64,000 nt of DNA from Lineolata rhizophorae. Lineage: Eukaryota > Ascomycota > Dothideomycetes > Lineolatales > Lineolataceae. The stretch lies in NCBI GenBank assembly GCA_010093515.1, contig MU001678.1:867325-931324 (forward strand), read 5' to 3'. The translations under genes were made by a program, and so were the position numbers. Each line of letters begins with the position of its first letter. Positions within the stretch are counted from its first letter, which is position 1. The notes under the pieces were generated by a model that was not told the DNA's origin, ran no database searches, and saw only the letters and a program-made list of their open reading frames with translations. This document shows, in pieces, positions 49,393-61,291 of the stretch.

Positions 49393-50322
49393 CCTCGACA
49401 CTGGAAGCGCCAAAGGCTTCGCGAATAAGTTCCCACCCAATTGATGATGAATGGGGAATATCAGAAACAAGGTTGCAAGGAACAAATTGAGAGCGTGAGA
49501 GGACGCAGGAAGTCGTCCGCACAAAGACTGGAATGCTTGCTGTATCGCGGGCTGTCACTAGTGGCGCATGGTGTGGGTCCTGAGGGCCAGTTTTATCAGA
49601 TCATCCGATAGCTCGCTTGTTGTTACCTTCCTAGACAATCGTTTTTTGTTGGCTCGCGTTAGTGAGGTTTGCCAAGTCAGTTCTCAAAGGCCTTTGAAGA
49701 GCTTTGAATCGCTCACGAGTGTGTATGACAGTACATATTTATCTTAAGCGTGGGGTGTTTTGGTGAAGAACGTAGTATGCGGCAGTGAACACTGAGGGAT
49801 TGATGCATGGAGAGGTCCGGTTGCGCTAGAATATTCGATAGGGTTCAGCAGGGGCAAGCAAGCAATGGGAAGTAACTATGCAGAATCAAACATCGCCTCA
49901 CGTTTTATGCTAGCCGCTGTAATATCTGCTGCGGAAGATATCCATATTTTCGAGGCAATCCATTTGCATCCTGTTGCTGGCCCAAAGAGGTTAGCGCGCC
50001 TCCGATTAGTCATTTCGCACTGTAGCCGAACTGCCGCCTCCCACCGATGCCAAATTCGCACGCGAGCCCGCAGCGAGAGTCATCAACCACACCGATCCCA
50101 TCACCGTTATCGTCCACAAGACCTCGACGTCTTCGAAAAGTATGGCCGTCCTCGCAGACATATGTCACCCCGTGGCTTTTGCCTACAAGCATCTTTCGCT
50201 GCTCTTTTATGTTCGACGAACAGTCCGTAGCTAACCCTCTGATTTGCCACTTTGATAGAAAGACACTTAGAGTACGAGCTTTCTGCCGTCGTAAGAGACG
50301 ATAATACCTACGAACCGCGAAG
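49393..50322. other. Divergent promoter region, CREG-like gene and rps30
   Basis: These 930 bp between two divergent starts hold no gene. Short open frames on both strands are not conserved. Confidence 0.5.
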
Positions 50323-50773
50323 ATGGGTAAGGTTCACGGCTCTCTCGCTCGTGCGGGCAAGGTCAAATCGCAGACCCCGAAGGTATAGAGAACCACCTCG
50401 ATCACAAGCACAAACTAGGCCCACCCCCCCCCGAAAATGGAGCAGGATGAAGCAGATGCGCTTTGCGAAGCCAATGTAGCATCGCTGGGCTGGGACATCT
50501 GGATATATTTTCCGGGCTAGAGTCGGGAAACATCGCGCTACACGACATTTGAGACGCTGACTACGAATTTGCTGGGAACAGGTCGAGCCTCAGGAGAAGA
50601 AGAAGATGCCCAAGGGCCGCGCCCTTAAGCGCATGAAGTACACTCGCCGTTTCGTCAACGTCACCATGACCGGCGGCAAGCGGAAGGTACGGAGTTGCCA
50701 CGGAATATTCTAGGCTGTGGTTATGCAAGCTGGCTAACGCGGATGACAGATGAACCCTGCCCCGTCGTCGTAA
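50323..50773 (+). CDS. RPS30: Small-subunit ribosomal protein eS30
   Basis: Three exons, 50323-50382, 50582-50686 and 50750-50773, encode 62 residues, and no piece is long enough to stand out alone. The product reads [20 protein letters not shown], then [35 protein letters not shown] and MNPAPSS, an almost complete match to fungal eS30. Joins are in phase 0. As in other fungi there is no ubiquitin-like (FUBI) fusion in front, unlike in animals. The protein is part of the 40S subunit near the decoding centre. The larger first intron (199 bp) has a C-rich run; I saw no convincing snoRNA boxes in it. Confidence 0.97.
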
Positions 50774-51390
50774 GGGAGCGGTAACTTGGAGAGAGGAAGC
50801 GGGTGAAGGTGATGAGGGTGATTAATGAGTCATGAGAGCTGCTTTGTGCACGGAGAGATGGAAATGGGGGTTTTCTTTTCCGATGAGTTGGCTCGAGGAC
50901 GGCTCTTAATCAGGGTGTGCTAGATAGCGCGGGTCTGGGATGAAAAGGGCATTAATCCTCGGCGTATGTTCTGTATTTGAATTTACGGTCTTCATCGGAT
51001 GTTGGATTTGTGAATCTGGAGAACCCAACTATCTGCCGTTCATCCAATACAGAGGTACGGCAGTCATTGTGAGTGATTGACTGCTTTTCGACTGCATCAA
51101 ATGGGGCCCAACGTGACTAGATCAATGTACAAACTGTTGCGTTTGATATTCCAAAGACTTCATAATCTTGGCGTCTAACTGGCATTTCTACCTGCCTAGA
51201 GTACAAGTGAAGTTGTGCTTTGCAGACAGACAACTTCCGTGGTCTCGCTAGGTACTGGCCCTCCTCCTTCGGTACGAAGCTCGACTTTTGGACGACCGTG
51301 CTCGTCCTCACCGCCACCGGAGGACCACGGCCCACACTACGCACTGCTCGCCTCCTCCCCTCTAATACCGCGTATGTCGGTCATAGAAAG
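50774..51390. other. Intergenic: rps30 3' region and msc7 promoter
   Basis: 617 bp between tandem plus-strand genes; nothing else is seen. Confidence 0.5.
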
Positions 51391-53803
51391 ATGAACGACA
51401 CTACAGGGTCAATAATAGAGCCCGCCTCAAGTTCGTCCTACGGCAGTCTCGTGATAGCACTCCTCGCGGCCGCACTCGCGCTTTTCGGCGCGTGGTCCGG
51501 CGGCATACTACACGACGCGGAGGCGCCGGTCGAGTACAAGGTCACGCCGCCGGAGCAATGCCGGCCGGGCTGGAAGGGCGAAGTGCTGGACAAGCCGATG
51601 ATTACGGTACGTCTAGAATATTACGTTCGTATCTTCGCATGCTTAGCTCTCTATATTCTGTACCTTTTTCAATATTTTCTGTCTGCTCGCACTTTCTCCG
51701 TTGGCTTTGCAGAGGAGCTACTGCCCCTTTTTGCAGGATGCGTTCTCGTTTGACCAGCTCCGCATCTGCAGCCAGATGCAGCGCTGATTGTTACCCGTGC
51801 TGATTGGTCGATCTATTTCTTTCTCCAACTCCTAGGTCGAAGGCAGCTACGTAATCCAGTGTTACTGCCCGGCCAGCGGCAAGTCGCTGGGGCGCATCAT
51901 TCCCAGCACGCGGGCCGGCATCGATCGCGCGGTCCAGCGTGCTCGTGCGGCGCAGGTCGAGTGGGCCAAGACATGCTTCAGCGAGAGAAGAAGGGTGCTA
52001 AAGACTTTGCTTAAGTATGTCCTTTCTGATCAACTTCGACATCATGTCTTTTGCGTTCGATTAATGAGTACTGCGAATTGGAACACAACTTTGGTTTGTA
52101 CGGATTTTGGCCACCTGTCAAATGACAAGGCCGCCAAGCCAAATGTCAAATACACATTACTGATCCTAATGTAGGTTTATCCTGGATAATCAAGAAACCA
52201 TCGTTACTGCAGCTTGTCTCGACTCTGGCAAAACCCGCCTAGATGCCCTCTTAGGAGAGATCCTAATGACTACCGAGCGAATTAAATGGACACTCGATCA
52301 TGGCGAGAAAGTGCTCCGGCCGGATCCGCGGCCAACCAATCTGATCATGATGTACAAGTCCAACGAAGTCAGATGGGAACCTCTAGGTGTCGTAGCTGCT
52401 TGCGTGAGCTGGAAGTATGTCTATAACTACGGTCCTCTATATATCGTCGAATTGTTTAACGCTAATATGACTTGCGTAGTTATCCGGTGCGTCTCCCACC
52501 GTGCCATCTTCGAATCCACTCCGTTGTACTAAATAGCGCGTAGTTCCACAACCTCCTCGGCCCTATCGTTTCGTCTCTCTTCGCAGGCAATGCTATCATC
52601 GTCAAGCCCTCCGAGCAAACGGCCTGGTCCTCAGCCTACTTCGCCCAAATCGTCCAGTCCGCCCTCGTCGTCTGCGGGCACTCGCCGCACCTCGCCCAGT
52701 CGCTCGTCTGCTGGCCTCACGTCGCCGACCACCTAACATCGCACTCGGGGATCTCCCACCTGACCTTCATCGGCTCCCGCCACGTGGCGCGGGCGGTGGC
52801 CGCCTCGGCGGCCAAGGCGCTCACGCCGACGGTGCTCGAGCTCGGCGGCAAGGACGCCGCCCTCGTGCTCGACTCGACGCCCAAGTCGGACATCCCCCGC
52901 GTGGCATCGGTGCTCATGCGCGGCGTCTTCCAATCGGCCGGCCAGAACTGCATCGGCATCGAGCGCATCATCGCGACGCCGGGCGTCTACGACGACCTCG
53001 TGGCGGCGCTGACGCCGCGGGTGCGCGCGCTGCGCGTCGGGTCGGCGCTCGACGACGACGACGACGAAGGCGGACCGGTAGACGTGGGCGCGTGCGCCTC
53101 GCCCGCGCGCTTCGCCGAGCTCATGGAGCTCATCCTCGACGCCGTCGCCGAGGGCGCCCAGCTGCTCGCCGGCGGCACGCGCGTGCCGCACCCGCGGCTG
53201 CCCCGGGGCTGCTTCTTCGCGCCGACGCTGCTGGCGGGGGTCACGCCGCGGATGCGCATCGCGCGGGCGGAGCTCTTCGCGCCGGTGGCGCTGGTGATGG
53301 CCGCGGCGGACGCGGCGGACGCGGTGCGCGTGGCCAACGGCACGCCGTTCGCGCTCGGGGCCAGCGTGTTCGGCGGCGACGTCGGGGCCGGGCCGCGTGG
53401 CGGCGACGTCGAGCGGGCGGTCCGCGGCCTGCGCGTCGGCATGGTGGCCGTCAACGACTTCGCGGCCTACTACGCCGTGTCGCTGCCGTTCGGCGGCCGT
53501 GACGGCAGCGGCCACGGCCGGTTCGCGGGCGCCGAGGGCCTGCGCGGCCTGTGCTGCGCCAAGAGCGTGTGCCGGGACGCGCTGTGGGCGCGGGTGCTGG
53601 GCGTCAAGACGGCGATTCCGAGGGCGTTGGATTATCCGGTGGACGGCGGGGTGGGCGGGGAGGGGCTGAGGAGGGGCGAGGCCGAGGCGTTTGGGGTCGC
53701 GTTGGCGGAGGTGGCGTATGGGGTGGGCTGGGGGGTGAGGTGGAGGGGGTTGAGGAGGTTGATGGATGGGGGGAGGAAGGAGCAGGGCGAGGGGAGGAGG
53801 TGA
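51391..53803 (+). CDS. MSC7: MSC7-type membrane-anchored aldehyde dehydrogenase
   Basis: Five exons, 51391-51606, 51836-52014, 52175-52414, 52480-52486 and 52544-53803, encode 633 residues. The fourth exon is only 7 nt (TTATCCG). It turns SWK into SWNYPFHNLLGP, the conserved aldehyde dehydrogenase WNxPF motif (Asn212), and both introns around it have GT and TAG ends. An N-terminal membrane segment lies at about residues 15-37 (SYGSLVIALLAAALALFG). Catalytic Glu313 is in ELGGKD and nucleophile Cys350 in FQSAGQNCIG. Length fits the Msc7 family (about 640). Yeast Msc7 is an endoplasmic reticulum aldehyde dehydrogenase-like protein first linked to meiotic sister-chromatid recombination; the substrate is unknown. 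The C-terminal third is extremely GC-rich and acidic runs such as DDDDDEGG occur. The tail after LDYPVDGG is Gly/Arg-rich and diverged. Confidence 0.95.
52480..52486 (+). other. MSC7: 7-nt microexon of msc7
   Basis: Exon TTATCCG lies between an intron ending GCGTAG (52415-52479, with a GCTAATA branch-like site) and one starting GTGCGT (52487-52543, with a CTAAAT and a TAG end). It supplies part of Asn, then Tyr and Pro, of the WNYPFHN motif; without it the frame breaks. Confidence 0.85.
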
Positions 53804-55285
53804 TGTGGGGAGGAGAGGTCTGTGGGGAGGGGACAGTTGGAGATGCGCTGCGTTGAGTGGCTCGTGAGATTTTTTTACTTTTCATTTTTTAGCTGGTTTA
53901 TTGGGCGCGGACGATACTCTGTTGTATGATTTGTCTGAGCGTGTTGTCTTTTCTCTTCCTTTTGCCGGCGATATGTTGTAATGGACATTGGAATTTGAGG
54001 CTGCTAGCGACAAATCTGAGCTCAAGAAGCTTTCAACCATTAGCTGCTACCAATTATTTTGGGTCACTTTCAAGACTCAATGGTGATAAATCCCGGCATA
54101 AGTGCACATAGTGTAAAGGTCGGACTACGTCCGATTTCGTTGGCACGTTTATCGCCCAAAGCAATTCCTAATTTACTTCCCTTTAAGAATCGAACGAAGC
54201 GGATGCCAGTTGCGCAAATTTACACCAGCACTACCACACCACAGGTGAGACGTACTTTTATGCAGACAGGGAAAGGACACGAGACTGCAACATAGGGCTC
54301 GAGGACAACGTGAAGTTTGACGCTTCCTACACGAGACGCAAGAACATCGAAACCCTCCAAACCACATACCGAGCACGTACACTTGGGAACAACATTACGT
54401 ATCCAAGGCAGAAGGCACCGATGTTTACAGTCTGGGCGTCGGCCGGGTCGCACCAGCGCTGCGGTGCCCACTGCTTCTCGCTCGAGCTCGCAGAGGGCAA
54501 GGGAGACTTCCCGACCACGAACGCACTCGGGGGCGAGGGGACGGCGAGAAATCCGCTGCCTGGAATCAGCTAGCCGCGATTGGCGTCAGAATGCCACGGG
54601 CCGCATTGCGATCGGACATGGTAGAGCCCGCGGAAGAGGGCTTTTGTAAGTGGGTTCGTGTCGCGATAACTCCGGAAGGCTTACGCGTAACGATGCGGAG
54701 ATTTCCCATGATTGTGATGGGCCAGGAAGGCTTTCGACACCGCAGTAGTGTAGTAGAATAGGTAGATCTGCCACGCAAGGTAGGACACGAAAATTGCCAA
54801 ATTTTCATCCGATGCAGTCGATCATAACAGTTGATTCATAAGCCTCATGGGCGATGCGTCGAGTGTATACAAAAAAGACAGCGAGAGCAAGGAAGAAGAG
54901 AGCAAAGCATGAATTAGGGTATCAGTTGCATAGGTAGTTGGGATCCAGCGCAGCCTCTCGCCCGCCTCTCAGCCAGCCATCCGCCCTTCTTCCGATCCCA
55001 CGCCCACGCCCACCTCACCGGCTGCGGAACTCCGGCCCGTCCGCCCTCAGAACGCTCTACCCATCCTCACCGCGCGCACCCGAGTCCTTTCAAACCCCGA
55101 CGACTCTCACCTCCCTACCCCACCTTCGCCTCCTTCGGACGGCGCAAAACCAAACTCGCACGTCAGCCACTCTCTTCTCACGCACACGCACACGTACACG
55201 GAGAGAGACCGCCGGCGCCAAGCATTCGCGTTCGCCGGGGCCCGGTGCTTGCGCGGCTCGAAGGAGCGACGGCGGGCGGGCGGGC
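53804..55285. other. Convergent intergenic region
   Basis: 1.48 kb between the 3' ends of msc7 (+) and the small protein gene (-). Cys-rich minus-strand frames at 54.2-54.5 kb have no recognisable pattern. No gene is supported. Confidence 0.5.
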
Positions 55286-55593
55286 TTACACGGTGCTGGT
55301 GCGGGTGCGCACGCGGGTGCGTCGGCGGCCGGCGCGGCCGCAGGTGAGGCACGAGATGATGATGTCGAAGACGGAGACGATGCCGTTGATGATGGCGTGG
55401 AAGATTGCGCCGATGGCGTTGACGATGGCCATCAGGGCGGCGCCGATGGATTGGAAGACGGCTTTGACCTGCGGGGGGTGGACGGAGCGATGTTAGCCTG
55501 GGGCGTTGGTGGAGGGGGGGTGTGGCGTCGTGGGTTGGGAGCCGTGGGGCGGCGGGTGGCTGGAAGACTTACGCAGGAGACGACGGCACCCAT
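55286..55593 (-). CDS. Small fungal membrane protein with basic tail
   Basis: Two exons, 55593-55573 and 55468-55286, encode 67 residues; the 104-bp intron starts GTAAGT and ends CGCAG in phase 0. MGAVVSC is followed by a long hydrophobic helix-forming stretch with regular small residues (SIGAALMAIVNAIGAIF and HAIINGIVSVFDIIISC), then CGRAG and an Arg/Thr tail ending TSTV. I recognise this as a small protein found widely in filamentous ascomycetes without an assigned function. Gly2 followed by Cys7 could allow N-myristoylation plus palmitoylation, which would fit membrane attachment; that is inference. It is not the PMP3/UPF0057 family, whose motif is absent. Larger frames on the opposite strand at the same place are shadows. 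Confidence 0.85.
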
Positions 55594-56751
55594 GGTTGCG
55601 GTGTTCTGTCTTTTGTTCTGGCGTCACTTGGGTTGTGGATGGAGTGTATGAGATAAACGGCGGAGGTCTAGCTTCTCAAGCGGGGAGAGTCTTGGTGGGA
55701 GGGAAATGCAAGAGAGGCGTGGTCTTTTGTAAGTAGCTGAAGCCAAGGTCAAGCAGCTGTGGCAGGTACAATAAGGAAGCAGCAAACAACACCCTCAGAC
55801 CCGCACCTTCCAGCCCAGCTTTTATAACAAAGGAAAAGCCTTGGCGTCGCCGCCGGCATACCGTCATCGGGCCCGCCGGCAAGGAAAATCGCATCGCAAC
55901 GACGCAGAGTGAACGCCATCGCCCGCTCCCCGAACCCGCTCGAAACCCATTTCCCCATTGCTCCCCCTCCTCCGCCCAGCCAATCACAACCCCCCCTCCT
56001 CGTCGCCCAAAGCGGGAAACCTGCGCGCCGCTGCCGCCGTGCGCGGCGGTCGCCCGAAGCGGCCCAAGCGCGCAGGCGAGCGGCGCGCATCGCGCACATC
56101 TCCGGGCGTTCCACTCCGCAGCCAGCGGGTATGACGTCCGGCGGACGTGATGCGTCGCGCCCCGAAGGTTAGCTGGGTGCGCACGCTCGCGCAAGCGGGC
56201 GCCGGTCGCACGGACTCGCGGCCGGGGACTTGACTCGCGGGCACGGTGCTCAGCGTGTAGCTTCACCTGCCGCGCACGGCGCATGATGGCCGAGAAAAGC
56301 GGCCTGGGACGGGGACAAGACGCGGCCGCGCGCAATTATTGGCCGCTGCGTAGCTTGTCCCGGCTGCTTTAGCTTCCCCCCGCGGGGCCAGGCCGGGACG
56401 CCCCAATCCGGACATCCCAAGGGGCGCCGTGACGTCCTTTTTCCGTGGCCCGGAGGCCCCAAGCCACACCTGTCAGGTCGTGGCCCCAGGCACGCAACCG
56501 ACGATCCCCTCATCCACGCTGTGGCGCAACAGCGCGCCGTTTCCGTCCGTACGTACGTCGCATGTCAAACCTCCTCGCGCCGTTCTCGTGACGCCCGTCC
56601 CCCGTACCCGAGGCGCGAATCCCCACCCTTTCATCTCCACCTCCGCGCGCCCCGTCATCGCAGCCCGCGCGCGCCCCCCCAAAAAGAAAAAGATCGAAAG
56701 ATCCACGACGAAAACTACCCACCGCAGGCAAAACCCGCTCTCGCTGATGCA

Positions 56752-56761
56752 TACCTAGGTA
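56752..56761. repeat. TACCTAGGTA palindrome, copy 2
   Basis: The same CATACCTAGGTACAT 15-mer as at 25.2 kb. Confidence 0.6.
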
Positions 56762-57126
56762 CATGCCATTCCTTGATTTTCCCCATCCTAGCGCTAAAAG
56801 CCGAAATGCGCCACACCTGCCCGCCCCGCTGCCACTGACGTCGACGCCGCTCTTCTCGCGCCGCGGCCCGGCGTCTCCACCCCGCGGCCCGCCCGGCACG
56901 CCAAGCCTGCCTTACTACGTAGGTACGTAGCACATACCTTGTCCCTGGCAGGTTAGACCAGAGACGGGGTGTGGCGCGTGCATACATATGTAGTATACAT
57001 ACACGCGGCTCCGGAAGCCGGCCTCGGCAGATCTGTGGCTGTGGAGGGGAGGAATCGTGGCGTCCGGCCGCGCTGCCGCCGCCTCGTGTGGCTGGTGCGT
57101 GTCATTGTACTATGTATCTTCATCGA

Positions 57127-57195
57127 GGGTGGCTGGGCCTCGGCCGGCGCCTGGGACCACGGTCCAAGATGCCGACGGCCGAGGCCCAGCCACCC
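57127..57195. repeat. Perfect 20-bp inverted repeat with 29-nt loop
   Basis: Arm 57127-57146 is the exact reverse complement of 57176-57195. Each arm contains CGGCCGAGGCCC or its complement, and the loop holds a smaller interrupted palindrome (GGACC/GGTCC, 57154-57165). A transcript from either strand could fold into a strong hairpin of about 70 nt. It lies outside any supported gene. Confidence 0.8.
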
Positions 57196-57952
57196 CCGGA
57201 GTACGCGCCGCGGCCGCCTGAGTGGCGGACGTTTCTGCACACCAGGGGAAAAGAAACGGTTCTCGCGCAACGTCCAAGAATCACGTCGCTGGCAACACGC
57301 GCGCAGAAAGTGGCATCGTCCTCCTGTTCAATTCACGTCTGTACAAAAAGAAAGTGCACGGAAACAAGGTAATTACTATTGGCACACCGGCTGTCACACC
57401 CAAACCAAGCACTCCCCCCATCCCCATCCCGCGTCCATCCGTCCGTCCACCCAGCACTTCCCACTTGTCCAAGGCCTCCGCTCCTGTCCGATCCAAAAGC
57501 AAAAAGAAAAAAAAAAAGGCCTGAAACCACAAGCAATAACACATGCCGCCCGTTTCTACCAGTGTACCAAGGGAATTACGTATGAATGCATGCCGATAAG
57601 CCCCCGAACAAAGGGGGGAAAAAAAAAAGGGAAAAGCATACACCGGCGTCCGCGCCAGTTGGAAAGGTAAAAACGCCATGCGTAATGCGGGCCCGTGTAT
57701 CTGAAGCCGGGAGAGTAATGAAGAAAAGGAACATGGAGAGGACGAAGAGGGGAAAAAAAGAGGAGAAAGGAACGCCGGTCGAGGATGCTGAAATGCATTT
57801 AAGAGTATTGAAGAAAATGAGAAAAAAAAGAAAACAAGAAGTAGAAAAGGGTAAAGAACTTCGCTGTCGTACTAGTAATCATAGTATTGTCATCGTGCCA
57901 TGGCCCCCCCTCCCCCCTTTAATACCTCTCAAACCACTCACGTCCCCTCCAC

Positions 57953-60900
57953 CTAGGTTCCATCCCCTCCTTCTCCCCTCCCCCCCTTGCCACCCCCCTC
58001 CTCCCTCCTCCCCCCATCATCCCTCAAAACCTCCACCCCGCTATGCAGCGTCCTCAACACCGGCCTCCCGCTGCTCCCCCCCCTCACCGCCTCCCCATCC
58101 TGCCCAAACTGCCTCCCCTTCAACGAACTCGTCCTCCCCGCCTCCCTGCTCGCGAATCCCCTCTCCGGCATCCCGCTCCCCGCCAACGGGCTCGGCACCC
58201 TGCCCACGCTCTCCCCGCTCCGCGACGCCCCGAGTTGCTGCAAATACACGCCGGGGCCCGCACCACCCGCTCCCGCTCCCGCTCCCTCCGTCGCCGCAGA
58301 CCACGTCCCGGTGCGACGCCTCGATCCCCAGTCGGCGGCGGGGGCGGCGGCCCCATCGGCGTAGTCGGCGAAGTCGCGGCTCGACCACGAGGCGCGGTGC
58401 ACGCGCGCGCCGAACGGCAGGTTGCCCGACGAGGAGCGCAGCGACGCCGTGGAGCGGAGCGAGTTGGCCCTGGCCGCCCTCGGGCCGGCGAGGGCGGCGG
58501 CGGCCGACGACGACGGCGGGCGCGACGGGGGGCCCGGCGGCGGCGGCGGCGGCGGCGGCGGAGAAGCCACGGCTGGTGGTGCGGCGATGTCGTCGGCGGA
58601 CCCGCCGGCCGAGAGGGGCTGGAAGCGGGGGAAGCTGGTGCGGCTGGCGGTGCGGGAGCCGTAAGGGTCCGCGGCGGCGGCGCCCGCCGTGCCGCCGTGG
58701 CTGCTAGGCAGATCCAGCCCCGAGATCTCGGCCATGAACTCTTCGTCCTCGTCCTCGATCTTGGCCACGCGTCGCACCGAATTGACGCTGAAGTAAGGGC
58801 CCTCGGGCCGAGGCCGGGCCGAGGCGAGAATCCCCTTCTCGTCGCCGGTGCCGATGCTGCTGCCGCCGCCGTTCTTGTTCGCGCGCTCGCGGCGGCGCCG
58901 CTCGCGCTCCTCGGCGCGGAAAGCCTCGCGCTGGGCGCGCGGCGGGTCGGCGGCGGCGCGGTCGACGTGCGCGAAGAATCGCTCGCGCCATGGGTTCCAC
59001 TTGCGAGGCCTGATGGCGTCGCGGTTGCGGGCGAGGCTCCAGTAACTGGTGACGGCGCCGACGGCGATGGCGACGAGCAGGAGGATGGTCAAGATGCCCT
59101 GGATGACGATGATGACGACGCCGATGGCCGTGGTCGGGATCCGCGCGAGGTTGAAGCGGATGTCGAAGGCGGCGCTCAGCGCCACCGTCGCCACCTTGGA
59201 GAAGCCGAGCGCGTACACGACGAGCGCGTTGAGCCGCTGGCCCTCGAACGGCCGCGCCGCCACGATGGCCACGAAGGCGATGAACTCCACCACCAGGAGG
59301 CCGAAGACCTGCGTCATCGGATGGCCAGACGCCCCCGCGTAGAAGCACGCCCGCACGAACTCGTACACGAGCCAGGCGCCGAAGAACCACCACCGCGAGC
59401 GCCGGAACCGGCTCGCCAGCCACCCGAACTTGGACGTGTAGTCCTCGTCCTCGTGGACCGACTTTTCCGTCTCGGCGGGCAGGTGCTCGATGCGCCAAAA
59501 GGGAACCGAGCCCGCGTACACGCGCTGCAGGTCTGCCTCCGTGGCCGCGCTCTCGCGGTGGAATGCGAACCAGGGGACGACCTTGAGGACTTTGCGGCGC
59601 TCGAGGTTGAGGCGATCCGGCTTCGAGACCCAGCGGCCGATGCGGAGCCGGTAGTACAAGGCATAGCCCGCGACGCCAAACATGCCGAGGAAGAAGATGA
59701 GGAAGACGATGGCCGCGATGGCGATGACGCCTTGCCCGCCGTCGTAGGTGAACTGGAATAGCGTGAGGAACATCATCATGAAGAAGGCGATGAACAAAAT
59801 GCGCAGCGCCGTCGCCGAGGTGTAGCGCAGCCAATGCGAGCGGAAGTACGTGAGACGGTCCTGGCGCACCGCCTTCAGCTTGATGAGTCCCTCAAGCACC
59901 CATTTAGCCAGGATGACGCAGGCCACGATGAGCAGTAGCAGAATCAGCAGCCAGAGGAAGCCAGTCAGGAATGCGTTGGAAGCCGGAATCTTCTCCTGCC
60001 CCAGCGTGCCAGCAAAGCCGGAGTAATTCCCCGGCAGCGGTAAACCCGGCTTGACCGGCTGTCCATAGTACGTGAAGCCATCCGAGCTGTTGGCCAAGTC
60101 ACGCTTCATCATCTGCATCCCTTCGAGCCCGTTGACCGCGTCGCGAGGCGCCAGCTTGCGCTTAAGCATGTGCAGCTTGAGCGGCCTGCGCTTGTAGATC
60201 TGGCTGATGTCGTAGCCTCCACCGAGGTTCGGATTGGCCTCGCCGACGCCCGCCGCGCCAACGGCCGACGTGTTGCCCTTGTTGGCGCCGATGAAGTCGT
60301 TGATCGAGTTCTGCATGCCCTCGGAGTAGATCATGCCGGAAGCCCAGGCGTAGTTGCTCCAGAAGGCGACGAGGACGGACGGCCAGTTCATGGACAGGGC
60401 GCCCGTGAAGTAGATGTGCTGTAGGACGGCGAAGACGACGAAGACGGAGAGCGAGTGCGCGTAGTGCTTGCGCATCACCGTCACGGTCTCGCCGTACATG
60501 GCCGTCGCGAACGACGTCACCACCGCCACGGCGGTGAAGATGCCGAGGATGCTGCCCACGGCCTCGGGCTGCCTGAACGTGTTCCCGTTCGTCACCACGG
60601 CGGAAAAGCAGCCGATCTCCGTCTGCGTCGAGTTTGCGAATATTCTCAAAATGGCCTCGCCTTCGAAGTCGGGAATGCTGTATGCGATGTTGGGGATTCC
60701 CTGGACGTCCTCAGGGCCGATTGGAATGACACCGTTGGCTTCGATCGAGACGTTCTCGCGCATTGGGCAAAGGCTGGGACCGAAGAGTTTAGTTAGCATG
60801 GGCACTTTCTCAACGAAGGCCTCCCTCGTTGGCTCCATACCTGTCGATGTTCGCATAGCACGGATTGAAGGTCAAGTCGAACCGATTCTCGCCGTACGCG

Positions 60901-61291
60901 TAGACGCCAATGTACACTGCGAACAAAATTTAGCACCCCATGCATCATTGTAAGGGCGAGGGACCATCTCACTCATGAGCGCCTCGCTCACCAGCGCCGT
61001 CTCGCCCGCCAGGTGGAACACCACCGTCATGTTGTCCTTGTAGTACGCCGCGTCGAAGCGCGTCACGTTGACGCTGCTCTCGCCCAGGCAGTCGCCGAAG
61101 TCGTCGGTGTACAGCGCCGGCTTGCGGTTGTCCTGCAGCCACACCGTCTCGCCGTCGTCCCCTTGCCAGGTGAACCACCGCGTGTCGGCCACGCAGGTCC
61201 GGACCAAGGAGAGCAGGGCAAGGCCCGCGACAACGCCGCGCGTCCATATTGATGGCGGCGTGGCCGTCCGAGGCCATCGTGTCGAAGGCAT
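57953..61291 (-). CDS. FLC/TRP-like multi-pass membrane protein (ML-like plus TRP domains)
   Basis: Three exons, 61291-60973, 60916-60841 and 60773-57953, encode 1071 residues; introns are 56 and 67 bp. A signal peptide (TRGVVAGLALLSLVRTCVA) is followed by the luminal ML-like domain (about 35-190), with paired Cys in GDCLGES, NPCYANID, SLCPMREN and EIGCFSAV. The TRP-like membrane region (about 200-700) has many hydrophobic spans, such as GFLWLLILLLLIVACVILAKW and VIAIAAIVFLIFFLGMFGVAGYALYY. The last 300 residues are a cytosolic low-complexity tail rich in Arg, Ser, Gly and Pro, including a poly-Pro run encoded by a GGC-type repeat. The layout matches fungal Flc1-3 (ER FAD transport and calcium) and S. 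pombe Pkd2, channels linked to wall stress and calcium; which is meant cannot be told. The long plus-strand frame at 58043-59761 is its antisense shadow. Confidence 0.94.

Larger units (their letters stand above)
55594..57952. other. GC-rich intergenic region with hairpin and palindromic words
   Basis: 2.36 kb upstream of the 67-residue protein gene and downstream of the FLC/TRP-like gene. It holds TACCTAGGTA at 56752, CTACGTAGGTACGTAG at about 56915, a perfect 20-bp inverted repeat at 57127-57195 and A-rich runs at 57509 and 57620. The minus-strand frame at 55676-56335 is Arg-rich and unrecognised. Confidence 0.5.

Noticed and set aside
53092-53502. Plus and minus frames inside the msc7 last exon
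   Set aside because: Shadows of the very GC-rich aldehyde dehydrogenase exon.
54938-55651. 237-codon plus-strand frame
   Set aside because: It lies opposite the two-exon small membrane protein, whose intron and conserved sequence explain the DNA better.
58043-59761. 572-codon plus-strand frame
   Set aside because: Exactly antisense to the conserved TRP-like coding exon; Arg/Asp-rich product typical of antisense of GC-rich genes.
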